From positions 1 through 20,219 of the forward strand of contig JAGVCI010000080.1 of NCBI GenBank assembly GCA_020059985.1: DNA of 20,219 bases. The letters are read 5' to 3'. The position numbers were made by a program, and so were the translations under genes. Positions 7,401 through 14,378 of this stretch are shown in pieces; within the stretch, counting starts at the first letter, position 1, and every line of letters begins with the position of its first letter. This stretch comes from Candidatus Peribacterales bacterium (lineage in GTDB: Bacteria > Patescibacteriota > Gracilibacteria > Peribacterales > Peribacteraceae). A model generated the notes under the pieces. That model saw nothing but the letters and a program-made list of their open reading frames with translations, did not search any database and was not told the origin of the DNA.

Positions 7401-8042
7401 AGTATCACCCTGGAGAACTTTGATGATCATGCGGAGCAAGATTGTTACGCACATCGGAGTGGCGCGTGCGTGCACGCAGAAATGGATCTGCTGGAACGCA
7501 TTACGCGGATAGGTGCGCGACCGGCGTTACTTTTGCGCGAAGATTACTATGCCGCAGCTGAAGAGTTCCGTCCCAATCCTGCGGAAGTGGGGTACGGAAA
7601 AGACTCTTGCCCTGTAGATGACTGGGCATGCCAATTACTCCATGGCCGCCAGATGTACCCACGCGTAGGATGGGCAATCGACTGGTCGGGGAAGGCACCA
7701 GAGCCTGAGAGTCAGAGCGCATTTTGTGGAGAGGGGCCGACGGACGATCCTTTTGGTGCGGCACGTGTTTGTCTTTTCCGTGATTCACTCCAACGACCAG
7801 GTGTTCCAGCCGCTCCGACTAATAATGCCGGCCTCTTCCCATACGCAGTACCACGCAATGACATCGTCGAATCGTTTGCGATACCGAGTGACGACATACA
7901 GCTCATTCCGCAACAGTCTGTGCCAATGGAAACCGAGACCCAAAGCCCTGGTGACAATCAAAACAACAGCGACCAGGACACAGACAATGTAGATCTAGAT
8001 ACCGACGGAGAAGATGATGATCCTCCCCCCTTCCGCGGATGA
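4488..8042 (+). CDS. Large cysteine-rich secreted protein with D-P-P-P-F-R tail (operon gene 1)
   Basis: No family recognised. The 1184-residue product has a Sec signal peptide (basic KK at 8-9, hydrophobic core, probable cleavage after Ala29, 'GVGVAA|PYN'). The mature part is acidic with about 26 cysteines, most in residues 60-470, including a dense cluster C337-x2-C340-x4-C345-x2-C348-x6-C355. An even number of cysteines in an exported protein suggests disulfides. Residues about 724-816 look like a long helical, possibly coiled-coil segment, followed by a proline-rich stretch near 900. An I-G-A-R-x4-L-x2-D-Y-Y segment (1008-1021) recurs in operon gene 4. The end is a low-complexity acidic Asn/Asp/Gln linker and DDDPPPFRG (1176-1184). 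It is the first gene of five and overlaps the next by ATGA. ATG 4488 is supported by the signal peptide and by TAGGAT 8 nt upstream. A structural envelope or surface role is inferred only. Confidence 0.9.
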   Translation: MPSPASVKKSIGLSVLLIGIFFSGVGVAAPYNLDASPESFGEAQYEIENGIPQDLTKAMCGGWDWGVPQEDETLVDPLSSIRPSTSGTREEDGEPSVGKIPVVSGVPGRTGNPYGQMRSGMAERNDQFIAPGDVDVCGFMSACRPASSLDAGNADPARFPPFYNVLSCQRPLGGLDPYHWEEDDDIMSPEPSVDFTCGGRLPGEDRGVMPEDGHVCPALTPDDGGLCWYMNDMWTYAYYEYQMELDENCLPTSVTGADPMCTITLFAKSKMKLDYKDEDYAFPNPYTETITVGNVTTEVNFGEAKDVRYGCTNVTTEGTVYDRNGFATAAEGKYKNCETCTGSDCRYCNPVDETCPIEPKEATPQVFPPWRPEVNNCEDALEALNEADPDTPRGQFCGSIGAPVRRSSFGYRSFFRHYTAGYQRDPVREEYVPEDDYEKKDIPVSCYRPYEERNPLDEEMTSSHKDCVIAAYYDDPDDRPTRNFWEMNESQLGHGEYFVAHVDIEDIVRYTPPADDEEDAPLWYTVLGNAFSLLQSETFEKKYENDISLALYERTDTSHHKATKLIDPEIKTAPPERQAILSSGALLNAFDDTANPNDQYQRLLTEWWQEIETDAHTLFAGPVIHVLLPAGWSLGLDPLEPIFTPYVIGLEDVDGDIRLKATDVQIHAKDDTIDALKRFLSHSLLAEIEEEPLPVLTVLGDPTDLRTHAEGWKRWVKNQEGNSEAVAKANALIQRLDEYAQNIDEVRVLRSEQAQISAKLFEHQKKVLTAIDQWLNDSVVERYGEFREQYEGEIAQMRAKFQNTQRSYRIMHDIESFPWCRNDRFTTPIYSLLDSWMEGRPDIDKYEWPQLDVERGIDGVFDFTGIKAATGALKFPVLAPIQVRIDSNIIEPPHPQTRTVAVPTLPPLPPVPSIHEQFENFFPKVFVDNNFPPAIAFDTYSTSEMASLSKSFDEIQTMINRMRTEYRLMWESITLENFDDHAEQDCYAHRSGACVHAEMDLLERITRIGARPALLLREDYYAAAEEFRPNPAEVGYGKDSCPVDDWACQLLHGRQMYPRVGWAIDWSGKAPEPESQSAFCGEGPTDDPFGAARVCLFRDSLQRPGVPAAPTNNAGLFPYAVPRNDIVESFAIPSDDIQLIPQQSVPMETETQSPGDNQNNSDQDTDNVDLDTDGEDDDPPPFRG
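8013..8039 (+). other. C-terminal tail coding segment 1 (DDDPPPFRG)
   Basis: The last nine codons of operon gene 1 encode DDDPPPFRG. The same acidic-D-P-P-P-F-R-x ending closes operon genes 2 and 5. The codons here for D-P-P-P-F-R are GAT CCT CCC CCC TTC CGC. The tail ends one nucleotide into the ATGA that starts the next gene. Confidence 0.85.
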
Positions 8043-9010
8043 GACGACCACTTTTGAGCTTAGGAATAATCGTTGCTTGGGCGCTCTGCGCATCCCCTGC
8101 GCTTGCACAGGTGGAACAAAGCATAGAAGCGTGTCACAACCAGATCGATGACTCGCTCGCACGAGAACAGCGCATCTACCGCTCGGTGATTCTCGGACGC
8201 AGCAGCGCAAGTGGAGCGAGTGTGGCCGAAGTGCGCTACGACCGACTCGGAAAAGCGTGGTACAAAAAAACATTGGGGGAGAGCTCTACGAACTGGATTC
8301 TCGTCGAACAGTCACAACCCACAACCCCGCAGATGATTACGGACGACGCCATGGACGCAATCATGGAGATCGACAGCATTCCGGCAAATCTCGGAGGCAT
8401 CACCTTCCCTCGTCCCAGTTACTTCACGACGAAGCGCGTGCTGACTTCGGAGATGGTGCCTTTCCTTACATCGAGTATGCGGTCACTTCACTGTCGCACG
8501 GCGATTGTGTGTGACGTCGCTCGTCAGAGTGTTGGTCTCACGAGTGAACAAGGGAATGAGCCCAAGATCGTCACAGTAAATGTTCCGGGGTGTGTGCCTC
8601 TGGAATGGCAGTCACTCCCGGCCTGTCACTTCGCAGAGTCGCAAGATCAGATCGCCGCGGCTGACATCGAACGATTTTGCGAGTCTGTTGGCAATCAAAT
8701 GATTCAGCGAGAGAAAGAGATTGCCAAAGCACTTGTGGAGTACGACGCAGCGTATCGCTCACTTTTGCAATTCACAGGAATTTTGGATCAATTCTTGGAG
8801 GAGTTCCGCTGGACGATTACTGGAGGTATCCGCCAGGCCGCCTCCATGATGGGCTGGCTGCAGGGCCTGCCTTGCTTCCTCGCCAGTTGCGAGGAGTATC
8901 CGACTAATCTTCCCACTCTGGAAGATTATCTCGCGAACCCGAGTCTTCTCCCGCCCGTGGATGAGGATGAAGAAGAAGACACTGACGATCCTCCGCCCTT
9001 CCGCCCATGA
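8039..9010 (+). CDS. Secreted protein with C-x4-C module and D-P-P-P-F-R tail (operon gene 2)
   Basis: No family recognised. The 323 residues begin with a clear Sec signal peptide (RR at 2-3, hydrophobic core, probable cleavage after Ala23, 'SPALA|QVE'). The mature protein has 8 cysteines, an even number compatible with four disulfides. A mixed strand/helix N-terminal part is followed by helices at about 215-278. Then comes the motif G263-I-R-x2-A-S (to S269), C279-x4-C284-x-E286, which aligns without gaps with residues 545-568 of operon gene 5. A Pro/Leu-rich spacer and an acidic run (VDEDEEEDT) lead to DDPPPFRP (316-323). The start ATG overlaps the stop of gene 1 (ATGA) with no Shine-Dalgarno, implying translational coupling. 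It probably acts with the other operon products outside the cytoplasm; function unknown. Confidence 0.9.
   Translation: MRRPLLSLGIIVAWALCASPALAQVEQSIEACHNQIDDSLAREQRIYRSVILGRSSASGASVAEVRYDRLGKAWYKKTLGESSTNWILVEQSQPTTPQMITDDAMDAIMEIDSIPANLGGITFPRPSYFTTKRVLTSEMVPFLTSSMRSLHCRTAIVCDVARQSVGLTSEQGNEPKIVTVNVPGCVPLEWQSLPACHFAESQDQIAAADIERFCESVGNQMIQREKEIAKALVEYDAAYRSLLQFTGILDQFLEEFRWTITGGIRQAASMMGWLQGLPCFLASCEEYPTNLPTLEDYLANPSLLPPVDEDEEEDTDDPPPFRP
8984..9007 (+). other. C-terminal tail coding segment 2 (DDPPPFRP)
   Basis: The last eight codons of operon gene 2 encode DDPPPFRP, preceded by an acidic run. Codons for D-P-P-P-F-R are GAT CCT CCG CCC TTC CGC, differing silently from gene 1 at one position. 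The final nucleotide is shared with the ATG of operon gene 3. Confidence 0.85.
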
Positions 9011-9807
9011 CGAGACAGTGGATCGCCCTTTCCGGCTTGGTACTCTCCGGTCTTCTGATCGGTAATGCCTTCGCAGCAGACAGCGGAACGAAACCGACCT
9101 CTCCTGTCCTCACTGCGTGCGGTGAAGCGACGTACAAGCTTTTCACTGCTCCGTCGTATGCCTCTTCATGCGCAGTATCGGCACAGGGAGATACCGAACT
9201 TGAAAAATGGGCGGCGCTCTACCATGGAACCGCGAAAAAGGTGCTTGAAGAAGACAGTGCTCCTCCAGGAGCAAACACTCCTCCGTTCACCTGCACAGGT
9301 GAAGATTACGCGGAGTTTCTGAAGCCACGCCCGTGTTTGAAAGCTCTCGCAGGCGCACTCCCCACGTGGGAAGCGGGAGAAATTTCGAACTTAAGCCAAG
9401 CAGACATTGGTGTGGTACTTCTCGAGTACCTCCGCATGTACGAATGCACACTCGTGGAACGCGGTCTCTTCCTCCCGGAAAAAGCAGAAATGACCGAGGG
9501 CGCCGAGGTTACTCTTTTTGGCGTTCCGTACTACGTAGTCGACATCGGGCACAAGGTTGCGCGTGTCTTCAGTGAGAGAAATCTCATCAATCAGGAACTG
9601 AGTCTCGCGCGCCCGACTCTGCGAAGAGTGCTCAGTATCGGGGGAAATTCTCCACGCATCCGCGTGCTCGAAGAGGAAATAAAATGCATTCAGCAGACAT
9701 CACTTGATATCCGTAACGGGCTCGCGCTCAGCGCGGAAGCGAGTTCGTGCATGCCGCGTATCTGGAATGCCAAAGATATTCTCCGCGACGTGAAACCCGC
9801 TGATTAG
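9007..9807 (+). CDS. Secreted protein without the tail (operon gene 3)
   Basis: No family recognised. The 266-residue product has a Sec signal peptide, with probable cleavage after Ala23 or Ala24 ('GNAFA|ADSG'). The mature part has 7 cysteines spread across a mostly helical protein, for example 'LEYLRMYECTLVERGLF' (about 140-156) and a C-terminal helical stretch with 'EEEIKCIQQTSLDIRNGLAL' followed by 'SSCMPRIWNAKDIL'. It ends in KPAD and lacks the D-P-P-P-F-R tail. It overlaps gene 2 by ATGA and ends 4 nt before gene 4, so it lies in the same transcription and translation unit. A shared exported compartment with its neighbours is supported by the signal peptide. Any binding partner is inference. 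Confidence 0.88.
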   Translation: MTRQWIALSGLVLSGLLIGNAFAADSGTKPTSPVLTACGEATYKLFTAPSYASSCAVSAQGDTELEKWAALYHGTAKKVLEEDSAPPGANTPPFTCTGEDYAEFLKPRPCLKALAGALPTWEAGEISNLSQADIGVVLLEYLRMYECTLVERGLFLPEKAEMTEGAEVTLFGVPYYVVDIGHKVARVFSERNLINQELSLARPTLRRVLSIGGNSPRIRVLEEEIKCIQQTSLDIRNGLALSAEASSCMPRIWNAKDILRDVKPAD

Positions 9808-9811
9808 CACG

Positions 9812-12451
9812 ATGCCATACGCCCTCGTCATTCTCGGCTTTCTCATCTTTCCGACACCATCGGTGGAGGCTTTCTACGACGAAGCGCGCCAAGTCGGACT
9901 CTACGAACGAAGCATTGGTGAAGTAGAGGACCCCGTTCTCAAATTCACACAGGGAGTGCTCGTGCGCGATCCTGTGCTCACGAAAAAGGATATCGATGGG
10001 ATCATGGCCAATCGCAGCGATGTGGTCTGTAGCCAACGCGAAGAAGATGGCGCGAATTGTGCGGCTCTTACCGGCGATGTTCAACATGTGGTTAATCGCG
10101 AAGCATCCGTGCGTGCTTTTGGTCGCGACCTGCAAATGATTGCGACAGGGTATGAGGCAACTCTCGGGGAGCACCCTGGTCAGCATGCCGCGATTCCTCC
10201 CCGTTTATCGAGCATCATCTCGGTGTGGCAAGCGAGTAACGATTGGCTTATTACGCCGATCCAAGAGCAACGCGTGCGCGCAGTTCCGATGCCAGACGAG
10301 GTAACAGACGGCGATGACAGTCCCTTGATGGAATTGATCACCGCACTCAATGCTATTCGTGACGTGGACTACGATGCATGGATAGCGGCAGTGTGGCAGT
10401 ACCGTTATGGATTGAAAACTGTGCAACGCACGAGCGAAAAACCGTGCGTCGTCGTTACGGATGAATTTGAGGGAGACGGAACAGAATTACAGTATCTCCT
10501 CCTCCGTCACTGCGAAGTGGAGACTGCACTCGAAAATATTTTGTCGGTCATCATACAAAATGTCGTGTTTGATCCACCACTTCAAGTGGGAGAGATTGTC
10601 GTCGTACCCGTTGAAAAAGTCCCCGGAGGATTTCTCTGGGTGCGACTTTCTGGAAATTTGGGACTCATTGATATTGGTTTTGGTGAGAATTTCCCACTAG
10701 AACCTGTGCAGCCCTCGTTGCGGTGCGCAGATGGAAGTGGAAGCCAAAGCCCCAGTGACACCCAAACGATGTCGCCCGCCTGCAAAAATGGAGTGATCCT
10801 CGGCGGCTTGTATCCACCCATACTCGCAGAGCCGCCGGAACATGAGCGTCTCTGCTCAGGAACATTTGCTTCGAAAGGATATCTCTGCCGGCCGCTGGAG
10901 AGTGTGGATTGTACGAAGGCGGGAGAAAGAGTGGCTAACTCGCAGAGTGACCAAGTGGATTGCAAGCAGTACTACACCGCCGAAGAACTTGCTGAGTTTG
11001 AAGATCCAGACGATGCCCCCTGTCCGGGTGAAGATGACATTGTGTTTAGAAGATGCAATTTTGACCATATGAAAGAGCCCACCGGTATGACGGAATCCGG
11101 ACCGGCAGTTTGCCAGGTGGGTGGGTGGCGCACCGATCCACCGACGATTGATGAGAGCCCGGTACAAGAAACTGTGGATAGAGACTTGGAAACTATTGCG
11201 CAACCGTTCGACTGCAGCAATTGCGCTGTCGATTTCTACTGCGATGAAAATAGCCAACAAACTTTTGCCGTCACCCACCCCAAAGATGAGAACGGAGTTA
11301 TTCCCATTAGTTTGCCGACGCAGTCCGAGATGCCGATGGCCTACCTCGCCATGCATGAGCTCGTACATGCTCAGCAGTCATGCAATGGAGATTTCACATT
11401 CCCACTCCAGGATCTACAAAGTTGCTGTGCCGTAGAATATCCTGCCTACCTCGCACAATGTAATGCGATAGCCGAGGATGGAAATTTCCTCGGAACAGAT
11501 ATCACCATTGCTCGTTGCGCTGCGCTCCTCACGGACATGAGCTGCATTCAATTTGGTGTCTGTAGTTTGCGCACGGAGGATAGTGACGGTGACGGCCAGA
11601 AAAATGCAGACGAAGTCGCCTGCGGATCAAACCCGAATGACAGTGGATCAAAAGCAACGGACGCCGATGGCGATCACATTCCCGACTGCAGAGATGACAA
11701 TGACGACGAGATCAATATCTCGGACGACGTAGAGAAAATTATCGAAGCCGCAAAGAAGAATAAAGCCGATGTTGCAACGACTTGTAATGCCGCAATTCGC
11801 GATATTGATGGAGGAAGAGATGTGCGCTCATCCATGATCCGAAATTCACTTCCTCTCGTGTGCTCCCCGGAGTGTATGGCGAAGTATCCGAACACTATCG
11901 GAAATAACGCCTGTTACATCGGTCAGTGCACAGAGCAATCGGTGGAGACGCACCGCATCATTCCCGGCCGCACGACATTTGTGGCCAACGAACAGACGTT
12001 CCCGTGGGACAGTAACGCAGAGTTCGATCCGTTCATCGGCTCACTCATGAAGTTTCCGCCTCTCCCCTTCTCACGATTCCCCCTCTACCGTCCAGGGCTT
12101 CTCGCTCGTGAGCTCGACCTCGCACTCTGTCAGCTGAATGGTCTCCCCATGCAAAATCCACCTGATCGTTGCAACTTCAATGTGATTCGACAATTAACAC
12201 TTCGCCCAGACACCCAAGCAGAGATTGGTGCGGGACTCATCGACCAAGCGACGGAACACCAGGAGGCAACTGCAGACTTGCAGGCACTCGCTCCGACGAT
12301 CGGTGCGAGGCTTGGCAACCGTCTCTACAGTGACTACTTCGGACGCAACATCGAGTCGCTGCGCCTCCTTGTGGAGGCCGCGGAGGGAATGATGGACGGT
12401 ATCTCCTCTATCGATTTCCCAGGAAACATGTGCCCCCGCATAGAGCCATGA
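9812..12451 (+). CDS. Cysteine-rich secreted protein with HELVH peptidase motif and TSP3-like calcium repeats (operon gene 4)
   Basis: The 879-residue product starts with a short hydrophobic signal peptide, with probable cleavage after Ala20 ('PSVEA|FYD'); its n-region lacks a basic residue. The mature part has about 33 cysteines. Residues 515-519 are HELVH in the context 'YLAMHELVHAQQSC', the HExxH zinc-binding signature. Glu542, in 'CCAVEYPAYLAQC' 23 residues later, is a possible third ligand as in gluzincin-type enzymes. Residues about 590-633 hold Asp-rich repeats ('DSDGDGQKNADE', then 'DADGDHIPDCRDD') like thrombospondin type 3 calcium-binding repeats. Near the end I830-G-A-R-x4-L-x2-D-Y-F843 resembles operon gene 1. 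It lacks the D-P-P-P-F-R tail and ends PRIEP. Peptidase activity is a hypothesis: HExxH occurs by chance in long proteins, though the local context is typical. The start lies 4 nt after gene 3. Confidence 0.88.
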   Translation: MPYALVILGFLIFPTPSVEAFYDEARQVGLYERSIGEVEDPVLKFTQGVLVRDPVLTKKDIDGIMANRSDVVCSQREEDGANCAALTGDVQHVVNREASVRAFGRDLQMIATGYEATLGEHPGQHAAIPPRLSSIISVWQASNDWLITPIQEQRVRAVPMPDEVTDGDDSPLMELITALNAIRDVDYDAWIAAVWQYRYGLKTVQRTSEKPCVVVTDEFEGDGTELQYLLLRHCEVETALENILSVIIQNVVFDPPLQVGEIVVVPVEKVPGGFLWVRLSGNLGLIDIGFGENFPLEPVQPSLRCADGSGSQSPSDTQTMSPACKNGVILGGLYPPILAEPPEHERLCSGTFASKGYLCRPLESVDCTKAGERVANSQSDQVDCKQYYTAEELAEFEDPDDAPCPGEDDIVFRRCNFDHMKEPTGMTESGPAVCQVGGWRTDPPTIDESPVQETVDRDLETIAQPFDCSNCAVDFYCDENSQQTFAVTHPKDENGVIPISLPTQSEMPMAYLAMHELVHAQQSCNGDFTFPLQDLQSCCAVEYPAYLAQCNAIAEDGNFLGTDITIARCAALLTDMSCIQFGVCSLRTEDSDGDGQKNADEVACGSNPNDSGSKATDADGDHIPDCRDDNDDEINISDDVEKIIEAAKKNKADVATTCNAAIRDIDGGRDVRSSMIRNSLPLVCSPECMAKYPNTIGNNACYIGQCTEQSVETHRIIPGRTTFVANEQTFPWDSNAEFDPFIGSLMKFPPLPFSRFPLYRPGLLARELDLALCQLNGLPMQNPPDRCNFNVIRQLTLRPDTQAEIGAGLIDQATEHQEATADLQALAPTIGARLGNRLYSDYFGRNIESLRLLVEAAEGMMDGISSIDFPGNMCPRIEP

Positions 12452-14364
12452 GCATACATTTCTTATTTTCGGCAAAACGCCTGATCGCTCCTGTCGCGCT
12501 CGTCGCTGCCATGTTTTTTACAAATACTCCTTTCGCTCATGCGCTATGTTCGCAGGGAGTGGATCCCGCAGTGGAGGAGATTCTTGGATCTGGAACAGAA
12601 TTTTTACAACCGTTCCCGCCAATTAGTTTTGGATCGGGAGGATACGTGCGTGACGTCTTGCTCCGAGCGGAGGAAGCAATCGCCAAAGTGGACGAGTACG
12701 AAGGAACTTTTGACGCAAATGATTCGAGCGCAGTCTATAGCTGGCTGGAGCGAGCATTTAGTGTCTTTGCGAAGGTAAATGACACGAAGCAGAGCATTAT
12801 CGAGCGAGAACGAAACCTGACGACTGTTACGACATGCCTCGATATTGACCTCACACTTCTCGAGGCAATGATGGCAAAAATAGAGTGCCGCATTCAGTTC
12901 GCTTTCGAAGAGCGCCGATTCCAATCCATCATGGAACTCGAAAAAATCCTCTTCTTCCTGCACGATCGTACAGAACATCTCATGAAGGGCGCTGGAGATC
13001 CGCTCTACGAAGACCAGCAGTGGTGGTTTCAACACTCGTTCGACACCCCAGACGACGCGAAGTGGTTGCCGCAAAGTTTCGATGGCACATGGTGTTGCAT
13101 AGACGCAGGTGAGGCCTGCGTGCAGCAGGAAGAATGTAAAGCGGAGGATGGTGTCTATTCTGGGCTTTTGTTTGTAACACTCGATGGTTGTATGCAGAGT
13201 AGTCGATGCTTGAAACCGGTACCATCGCAGGGTCAGCAGATTAACGTGGTAGATGAGAAAGTTTGTCCATTTCATTCGGACTACTTACCGACATCGATCA
13301 TCGCCGAAGAAGGAGCGTATGAGCAGACTTCACAAAATCAAAGCTCACAAAGCCAAAGCACGAACGACGAAGATGCAAAAAGCTCAAGTTATGGATGTGA
13401 CTTAAAGACACTCGAAGAATATGAGGACGCCAATCTCGACCTTTGGAAAATAGACGATGCAATCAAAGCGGAGGTGGAAGCGTTGCGCACTTTTTCAGAA
13501 GCACGCGACAAATTGATAGATCAAATGGAAAATGTAGGCGGCAACTATAGTAATATCGATTCGTGGATGGGAGTTATTACCAGCTCCCCGTACTTCGGAC
13601 TCACCAAAGAAGATGAGACTGCACATCAAGAATTGGTGGGGTGCACGACTCAATGGGAGAATGATTGGAAAGGAAGTTACTACGAAGATGGCTGGCCTGA
13701 GGGGCTAGCACGCACGGAAATGCGCGGACCGTTCTCTTTTGATCCCGCAGATGAGCGACTTGGAAGGGAATACCAAGATCTGCGACGTGGATGGGGTGAG
13801 CGGCATCCGCTTCCTGAGCCGTATAAATTGCCTAAAGAGTACGAGAATCCCGAGGAGCGCCTGAAGGCAGAAGAAAACGAGCGAACGAAAGATGTACTGA
13901 TCGCGCTCACCGATTCGTACGCACGTGGATACTTCCGACGGTGGGACGTCCGCCAGGAAGAGCGCGAGGGCGCGATGGTCGCAAAAACGTCGGATGTGAT
14001 GCGTAGTTTGGATGATGTGTTCCTTCCCCTTCGCACCGCTGTGAGTGAGTTAAGTAAGCGAGGGAATTCCCTTCAGGAGGGAGTACGTCATTTCGCGAGT
14101 GGGCTCGCATATTATTTGCGACGTTCATGTCTTACACGTCCTTGTAACGAACGACTCATGCGCGTGCTTGGTCTCGTTCTCGATGACGATTGTTTCCCTT
14201 ACACCGATGGCGATTACGTCTCAGGCACCACTCATGAGGACTGTGGCGATGATTTAAATGTAAATTTAGCGCCACCGTCACAGGGGCCGCCGCAAAATCA
14301 AAGTAATAACCAGAGTCCTTCTGGGGACGGAGATGATGAAGATCCGCCGCCATTTCGTCTCTAA
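12448..14364 (+). CDS. Secreted protein with C-x4-C module and D-P-P-P-F-R tail (operon gene 5)
   Basis: No family recognised. ATG 12448 is chosen over the in-frame GTG 12430 because it overlaps the gene 4 stop as ATGA, like other junctions here, and gives a standard signal peptide (KR at 10-11, probable cleavage after Ala32, 'TPFAHA|LCS'). The 638 residues contain 16 cysteines. These include a cluster starting W-C-C-I-D-A-G-E-A-C, and long charged helical stretches. A Gln/Ser/Asn low-complexity linker lies around 295-310. Residues 545-568 carry G-V-R-x2-A-S-x9-C-x4-C-x-E, aligned without gaps with operon gene 2. A second Gln/Asn/Pro-rich linker precedes the final DEDPPPFRL (630-638). It is the last gene of the operon; the prepilin gene begins 50 nt later with its own promoter. 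Shared module plus tail suggests paralogy with gene 2. Role unknown. Confidence 0.9.
   Translation: MSIHFLFSAKRLIAPVALVAAMFFTNTPFAHALCSQGVDPAVEEILGSGTEFLQPFPPISFGSGGYVRDVLLRAEEAIAKVDEYEGTFDANDSSAVYSWLERAFSVFAKVNDTKQSIIERERNLTTVTTCLDIDLTLLEAMMAKIECRIQFAFEERRFQSIMELEKILFFLHDRTEHLMKGAGDPLYEDQQWWFQHSFDTPDDAKWLPQSFDGTWCCIDAGEACVQQEECKAEDGVYSGLLFVTLDGCMQSSRCLKPVPSQGQQINVVDEKVCPFHSDYLPTSIIAEEGAYEQTSQNQSSQSQSTNDEDAKSSSYGCDLKTLEEYEDANLDLWKIDDAIKAEVEALRTFSEARDKLIDQMENVGGNYSNIDSWMGVITSSPYFGLTKEDETAHQELVGCTTQWENDWKGSYYEDGWPEGLARTEMRGPFSFDPADERLGREYQDLRRGWGERHPLPEPYKLPKEYENPEERLKAEENERTKDVLIALTDSYARGYFRRWDVRQEEREGAMVAKTSDVMRSLDDVFLPLRTAVSELSKRGNSLQEGVRHFASGLAYYLRRSCLTRPCNERLMRVLGLVLDDDCFPYTDGDYVSGTTHEDCGDDLNVNLAPPSQGPPQNQSNNQSPSGDGDDEDPPPFRL
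14335..14361 (+). other. C-terminal tail coding segment 3 (DEDPPPFRL)
   Basis: The last nine codons of operon gene 5 encode DEDPPPFRL. Codons for D-P-P-P-F-R are GAT CCG CCG CCA TTT CGT, differing silently from gene 1 in five of six codons, while the amino acids are unchanged. No gene overlaps this tail, so its conservation is not caused by a start-codon junction. Confidence 0.85.
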
Positions 14365-14378
14365 AATCCACTGCGCAT

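Noticed and set aside
12430..12447. GTG 12430 as the start of operon gene 5
   Set aside because: It would add six residues (ending His-Arg-Ala) before the signal peptide. ATG 12448 gives the ATGA overlap seen at other junctions and a normal signal peptide.
8013..14361. The D-P-P-P-F-R tail as a mimic of the SSB acidic tip (here AEDLPF)
   Set aside because: Both are acidic followed by Pro-Phe, but the tail goes on with Arg-x, and its three proteins have Sec signal peptides, so they should not meet the cytoplasmic partners of SSB. The resemblance is probably chance.
4488..14364. Alternative genetic code (UGA as glycine) as in Gracilibacteria/SR1
   Set aside because: The long frames contain no internal TGA, several genes end in TGA (4488-8042, 8039-9010, 9812-12451, murB), and downstream genes start at those TGA codons as ATGA.
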